Positions 30,411-34,758 of a stretch of DNA of 34,758 bases are shown piece after piece. The translations under genes and the position numbers were made by a program. The notes under the pieces were generated by a model. That model was not told the DNA's origin and searched no databases. It saw nothing but the letters and a program-made list of their open reading frames with translations. Positions within the stretch are counted from its first letter, which is position 1. Each line of letters starts with the position of its first letter. The stretch comes from Nemertoderma westbladi (Eukaryota > Xenacoelomorpha > Nemertodermatida > Nemertodermatidae): contig JAUCBJ010003125.1 in NCBI GenBank assembly GCA_032718475.1, forward strand, positions 1-34,758, read 5' to 3'.

Positions 30411-32932
30411 CTTGTTTATTGTTGTTCATTTTGTTTATTCATACTGTTAGCTCTTTGTTAGGTTTAGTTATAATAGTTTACAGATACTAATTTCAAATCA
30501 GTTAGGTGTTTGGTTTGTACACATATTTACAGTAACTAATTTACCCTGTGCATCATTATTAACATCATTCATTATATATCGTGTGCTTTGTTGGTCCTGT
30601 ATGTATGCTGTACTAGATTTATTTTCTATGTACGAAATTAAATTAAATTAAATTATATACAGTACTTGTAAAAATCACCTTCTATAAACTCTTCTAGTGC
30701 GACATACTCACCGTCTCCCCATTAATTTGACCATGTAATGCATTTACATATATGAGTGGTGGGGGATGTCTATTTGTTTCTTATCTAAAGATTTATTAAA
30801 TTGTACGGCTCTGTTCCCACATTGTCCTGCTCAATCGTGACAGTTGCATGTTGATTGGCTTGACACAAATACCAGCATTAAGTAACTGCGCCACAGAGAC
30901 TGACTTCAATGGGTAACACCCGCCTAAATTTCGCGATTTACTTGTTGATGCGATACATGTAGTTGTTGTAACAACAGGAAGCTGGTAGGGTGAAGAATCT
31001 ATCAGATTCAATCAAAGCACCATTAGATGCCCCAAAATAACTTTCACAGGCATGAATAATGTTATCCACTATGTCAGTTCCATGTCATGGCACAAAGTGC
31101 CTAGTGCCGATAACTTCAAATTTATTTAGAGGGCCGGCTCATTAGACATTCTCTGTACGAGTAACCATGGTTCTTCCCTTTCTTCATGCGCTTCTCTGAC
31201 AACTTATCTTCGAATGATTGGATGTCTGAAAACTTGCGACGAGACATCACACGTATAGTGTAGGCCTGATAGCAGAATAATGATGTTTCTAACAGCTACA
31301 GTAGTACTCGAAAACAAATTAAAATCAACAAAAAATGGATAACGAATGCCAGATGCAGAGCAGAACAGAACAATATTTTCACCAACTGACTAACAAACAC
31401 ACTACCTGACTGTCGGTACTGGTAGACAGAAATGAAAGTATACATAATTAGATTCTGCACAATCACTACCGGCACTCCTACACAAACACACATAACATAG
31501 TTAACCAGTAATAAACTGACCAATAGGCCTACCGGCACAGGTAGACAGAACTGAAAGTAGGCCTATAGTTCAGTCAGCTACTGTGGTTTTAAAATTCCCA
31601 CCCCGATGGCCTCCATGGGCCAAGACTAATGCTTTTCTATGTAGTTGAATTGGCCTCCATGGGCCACCTTATGTTTTTGTAATATGTAACACTGGCCAGT
31701 GAGTGCCAATACAATTTATTACTACAGTTTTAATTGTTACTTGTTTATTATTTGAACCGTGGAAGCTAAGCATATTTTTTATAGGTGGCCTCCATGGTTC
31801 TTGAATGACTTAATGATAATAATAGAGTGTAATGACACAGCAACAATTTACCTCTACCCTCTACCCAACTATTTCATTTCACCTGGATCTTCAAAGAACT
31901 GTGTGAATGTCACTATCAGTTGTATGGTAGGCCTACAACTGTCATTTGTGGGAAACAATCGAAATGTTCAAGTAGGTATCGTGTTCATCCTCATAAAAAG
32001 TTGAATTATTGTATTTATCATACTCAGAATCATCATATAACCTGAGTAGGCCTATTGTTGTAATTTGCATATATCCCTCAGTTTTATACCAGTGATTCTG
32101 TCTAACCAATTTATTTCCTGTATGGAATCCCCTTACGGAGATCTTGGATAAAACCGAGGCCACCCTTGCGGATTACCATTACCACGTGCATAACAACCAT
32201 GAGGAAGAAATTGTTGAGAATCTAATATTTGGAAACGACAACAGCATAGTTACTTATATGACCGCATCATTCGTGTAGATTTACTATTGAATTCACAAAG
32301 TCGATGTGTCCGCTAGTTGGTTATTTCATGAACCGCATTGGATGTTACATAAGTCGAATTTATGGTAGTGTATAGGCCTACTGTAGTACCGCTAACCATG
32401 AAGTTTATCAACAACCTAGACGTATGCATTCCGAACTGGTTCACTTGTGGGTAAATTCGGTAAATTTGTTGCGATATTTTCAAGTTCTTTCCCCGATTTG
32501 TAGAATGCTGCACCTACAATATTTCCATTTCAACATCCGTAAGTCGCTCGAGAAGCCTAGAATATCTTTATTGTTCGAATTCTTTACCAGAATTAAGCTG
32601 TTCCTTCCAAACAAAGCGTCTCCCAAACCGTTGTATTTCCTGATGCATTTCGCTGAGCCATCTTCGTCGCCAATAACGTACAGTAATAATGTGATTTCCA
32701 GTAATAATAGTATAGAATCATTTATATAGTTTGTATAAATGAATATACAGTAGATAGGCAAATGCACACATCAAACAGTCTGTACTTACAAGCAAAAAAT
32801 GGGATGAATTATATAGTGAGCGGGGCGAACCATGTGCTGAGCCATAATTAATTCCTTTTTGTTTATAGGCCTATCATAGAATGAAATGCCTTGCAAGCAA
32901 CAACTAGAACCTTTGTTTTTCTATACTTGCAG
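30411..32932 (+). other. LINE 3' UTR and remainder of intron 2
   Basis: The LINE 3' UTR runs to the AAATT microsatellite at 30636-30656. The rest is noncoding as far as I can tell. It holds a local direct repeat (GGTAGACAGAA..TGAAAGTA near 31420-31440 and 31538-31558), three copies of TGGCCTCCATGG (31607-31797), and six TAGGCCTA palindromes between 31520 and 32875. An unrecognised plus frame lies near 32080-32278 (WNPLTEILDKTEATLADYHY) and open frames on both strands at 32424-32767. None matches a family I know. Confidence 0.4.
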
Positions 32933-33234
32933 CTTGTATGCGACTACTAACTCTTTGGGGTGTCGCTATTGGTCCAATAATTGGTGGGTCTATGACTCAT
33001 GCCCTTGGCTTTCCGGTTGCCATCGCCTTATTCAGCGTTATAAGTTTGCTAATCATTCCGCCAGTAATCGCACTCCATTGCTACTATTGGTGCAACGGAC
33101 GGGACATGTACCAACGTGCGGATAGATTCACACGAGTTGAGGAAGAAAATCAACCTTTACTGGCCGGAACCGGTAGTGGTTCTAATGGTATAGTAAGACG
33201 ACTTCCTAACAACAGAGAAGACAGCCTTATATGA
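32933..33234 (+). pseudogene. SLC18B1-like terminal exon copy with +1 frameshift (downstream)
   Basis: The exon follows the acceptor CTATACTTGCAG and is correctly placed and phased to follow exon 2. It begins SLYATTNSLG as the intact copy does. At 32957-32962 the run reads GGGGTGTCGC where the intact exon has GGGTTGCGC, one extra base. From exon 2 the protein would then run into about 50 unrelated residues and stop at 33123-33125, losing the end of helix 11, helix 12 and the tail. The original tail frame remains open to 33234 in the other phase. It is either a real inactivating allele or copy, or a sequencing/assembly error. Confidence 0.75.
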
Positions 33235-34421
33235 ATATTGCGACAGTTGGGGGATGTTTCAAAGGAAATGTTATTGCAATACTGTATGTATATTATATAA
33301 AAATATATATTATATTATTATTACCCTGCGGTTGTTTTTATTTACAGAAGTTTAATAATTTATACAATATTATATTATTATAAGTATAAAATTTTAATTA
33401 TTTTAGAAAAAAAATAGTAGGGGCCGGGAAGTCACATCCGTAGCGCCTGCAGGTTGGTGCTGGGCTTTGCCGATTCTTAGTCACTACCGAAATTGTACAA
33501 CGCTCCGTTTATTTGTCTTTTTCCCATGAACCATGCACAACATAGAGAGATCTGGTGTCTTATGCTACTGTAGATACTGTAGCTGAAGGTTTACGTGAGT
33601 AATCGCGCGGTTCCAATGACACACAATGTTGATCGATGACCTGATGGTGGGGGATGGGGGGGGGGGGGAGGGGGGGGGGGGGGGGGGGGGGGGGGGAGGG
33701 CGGTCAAGTTCCGTCAGGTCTTGGTTGAAATTCGTAACTTCAACCACCATTGGGGGTGTAGGTGATTTTTCGTAACTTCTACTTCTCTGGCTGTAATGGT
33801 TTTATTCCATTGCAGCAATTATCACATGATACTGAAGCAGCCATTGATGGTGGAACTATTATTGATTTTGACAACAATAGTCTCTCATGTGAGGGGGGAT
33901 GGGGACTGCAGAATGATGCTGAAACGAGTTGACGCGGTTTTCCTACACTAGGTTTTCGTGGGCATGTATTATATGAGTTATTCCTTTTTGTATTCCTTTA
34001 CCCAAAATTTATCACTTCCCAAAGTACCGTCATGTTCGAGACTCCTGCATATCATCATAGCAACCCAATAGGCGTCATATACCAAATCTACTATTGTTGT
34101 ATTATCTACTACCGTTGTAGTAGCACAACGGATTTATTCTTAACAACTTGAATATTAAAAAAATAAATCTAAATCCGTACAGAACGTATGTTTTATTAAA
34201 TCACAAAAACTTTACTGCTGGTCTACAAGGCACAAGCTCAGTGCAACGCGGTTTATTCCATCTCGAAAAATCTTACAACCTAATTTTGTTTCTTTACAAT
34301 TTTGCGTGATAAATATACAGTAGTAAACTTTTAAAGCTTCTGTAATATCATTCAAATATTCAAATGTTCAAAAAAATTGTAGATCTTCACTAAGATTGTC
34401 CCACTATTGTCATCTTAATAT
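33235..34421. other. Intergenic DNA with long poly-G tract
   Basis: The first about 48 bases continue the 3' UTR similarity to the upstream copy (to 33282). A G-rich tract at 33648-33700 includes G13 (33656-33668) and G27 (33670-33696). ATGCTACTGTAGAT at about 33564-33577 is shared with 27599-27612 inside the hAT element. No gene is seen. Confidence 0.45.
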
Positions 34422-34730
34422 TTAACAATGATCATCTGTTCGTGGACGTCGACACTCTAGTCCACAGGATACAACACGAAAACTACTGATAACAGAAACT
34501 AAGTGGACAGTCTGAATGAGGGCCACCAGTGTGGTTATACTGCCCATCAAGACAACCCGTTTGTTTAGGTATCTTTTAACTGGTTCGAAACAACCCTTTG
34601 TGTGGTGTTTCTTGTGCTGATAGCAGCCGGCAACGACGTCGTCAGAAGGGACCCAGACCCGCCAGACAAGTCGTTCTATCGGTAACGGGTCCTGGAAACA
34701 ACACGACTCGGGCCACTGCATACGATCGTC
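34422..34730 (-). CDS. Tetraspanin-like protein, C-terminal exon (partial gene)
   Basis: Minus strand; the stop is TAA at 34422-34424. The exon probably begins at 34730, after a GAGGTCAG acceptor, because an in-frame TGA lies just beyond. WPESCCFQD matches the P-x-S-C-C element of the large extracellular loop and HTKGCFEPVKRYL the following G-C element. Their cysteines form the loop's disulfides in tetraspanins. A hydrophobic helix 4 (VLMGSITTLVALIQTVHLVS) and a short Cys-containing cytosolic tail (VVSCGLECRRPRTDDHC) follow. The remaining exons lie outside the window. The family call rests on motif order; the exact paralogue is unknown. The gene converges with the transporter. Confidence 0.72.
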   Translation of the reverse strand, partial: DDRMQWPESCCFQDPLPIERLVWRVWVPSDDVVAGCYQHKKHHTKGCFEPVKRYLNKRVVLMGSITTLVALIQTVHLVSVISSFRVVSCGLECRRPRTDDHC

Positions 34731-34758
34731 CTGACCTCAGATTCAGCTGGGAATTCCA

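Larger units (their letters stand above)
24421..30658 (+). mobile_element. Two-ORF non-LTR retrotransposon, interrupted by a hAT-type insertion
   Basis: The element encodes an RNA-binding ORF1, then an endonuclease-reverse transcriptase ORF2, and ends in a pentamer microsatellite of AAATT units (30636-30656), a common LINE tail. A 1437-bp DNA element (26614-28050) splits ORF2, and a frame change near 26410-26430 breaks the endonuclease. The 5' boundary is set at the ORF1 ATG because the true end was not identified. The clade (Jockey, CR1 or related) was not resolved. Confidence 0.85.

Overview
The window looks like nuclear DNA from a marine invertebrate, most likely a non-vertebrate deuterostome such as an echinoderm or hemichordate. 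This is inferred from spliced metazoan genes with GT-AG introns, several non-LTR retrotransposon lineages, a tRNA-derived SINE, and frequent copies of the palindrome TAGGCCTA. Species cannot be determined from the sequence alone. AT-rich noncoding DNA and mobile elements make up most of it.

Host genes: a plus-strand major facilitator transporter resembling SLC18B1 has exon 1 at 20223-20529, exon 2 at 21240-22143, and a terminal-exon copy at 32933-33234. That downstream copy carries a +1 frameshift. A nearly identical terminal exon with an intact frame lies upstream at 13644-13944. The intact copy joins exon 2 in perfect phase but sits on the wrong side of the gene. At the right edge, on the minus strand, is the last exon of a tetraspanin-like gene (34422-34730).

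Mobile DNA, left to right: 468-5877 is bounded by 24-bp terminal inverted repeats and holds a 5'-truncated LINE with an intact 870-residue reverse transcriptase frame (630-3242). A decayed RTE-like LINE remnant lies at 6430-7030 (minus), and a decayed SINE at 7245-7486. A CR1/L2-like LINE on the minus strand (about 8058-12814) is broken by one nonsense codon, three frameshifts and an internal RT deletion. Its ORF1-like and endonuclease parts share one frame through a decapeptide minisatellite. An intact SINE at 23193-23427 has perfect 14-bp target duplications. A two-ORF LINE (24421 to about 30658) is split by a 1437-bp non-autonomous hAT-type element with perfect 15-bp TIRs and an 8-bp target duplication, immediately before the SDHNP endonuclease motif.

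Non-coding highlights: a type I hammerhead ribozyme candidate at 14086-14155 has every core nucleotide, lies 142 bp after the stop of the upstream terminal exon, and has stem I strands that also match Pol III A- and B-box consensuses. A 36-bp satellite of about 107 units (16161-20009) ends 213 bp before the transporter ATG. The strongest candidates for something new are the ribozyme element, the duplicated terminal exon, and the nested TIR/LINE and LINE/hAT structures.
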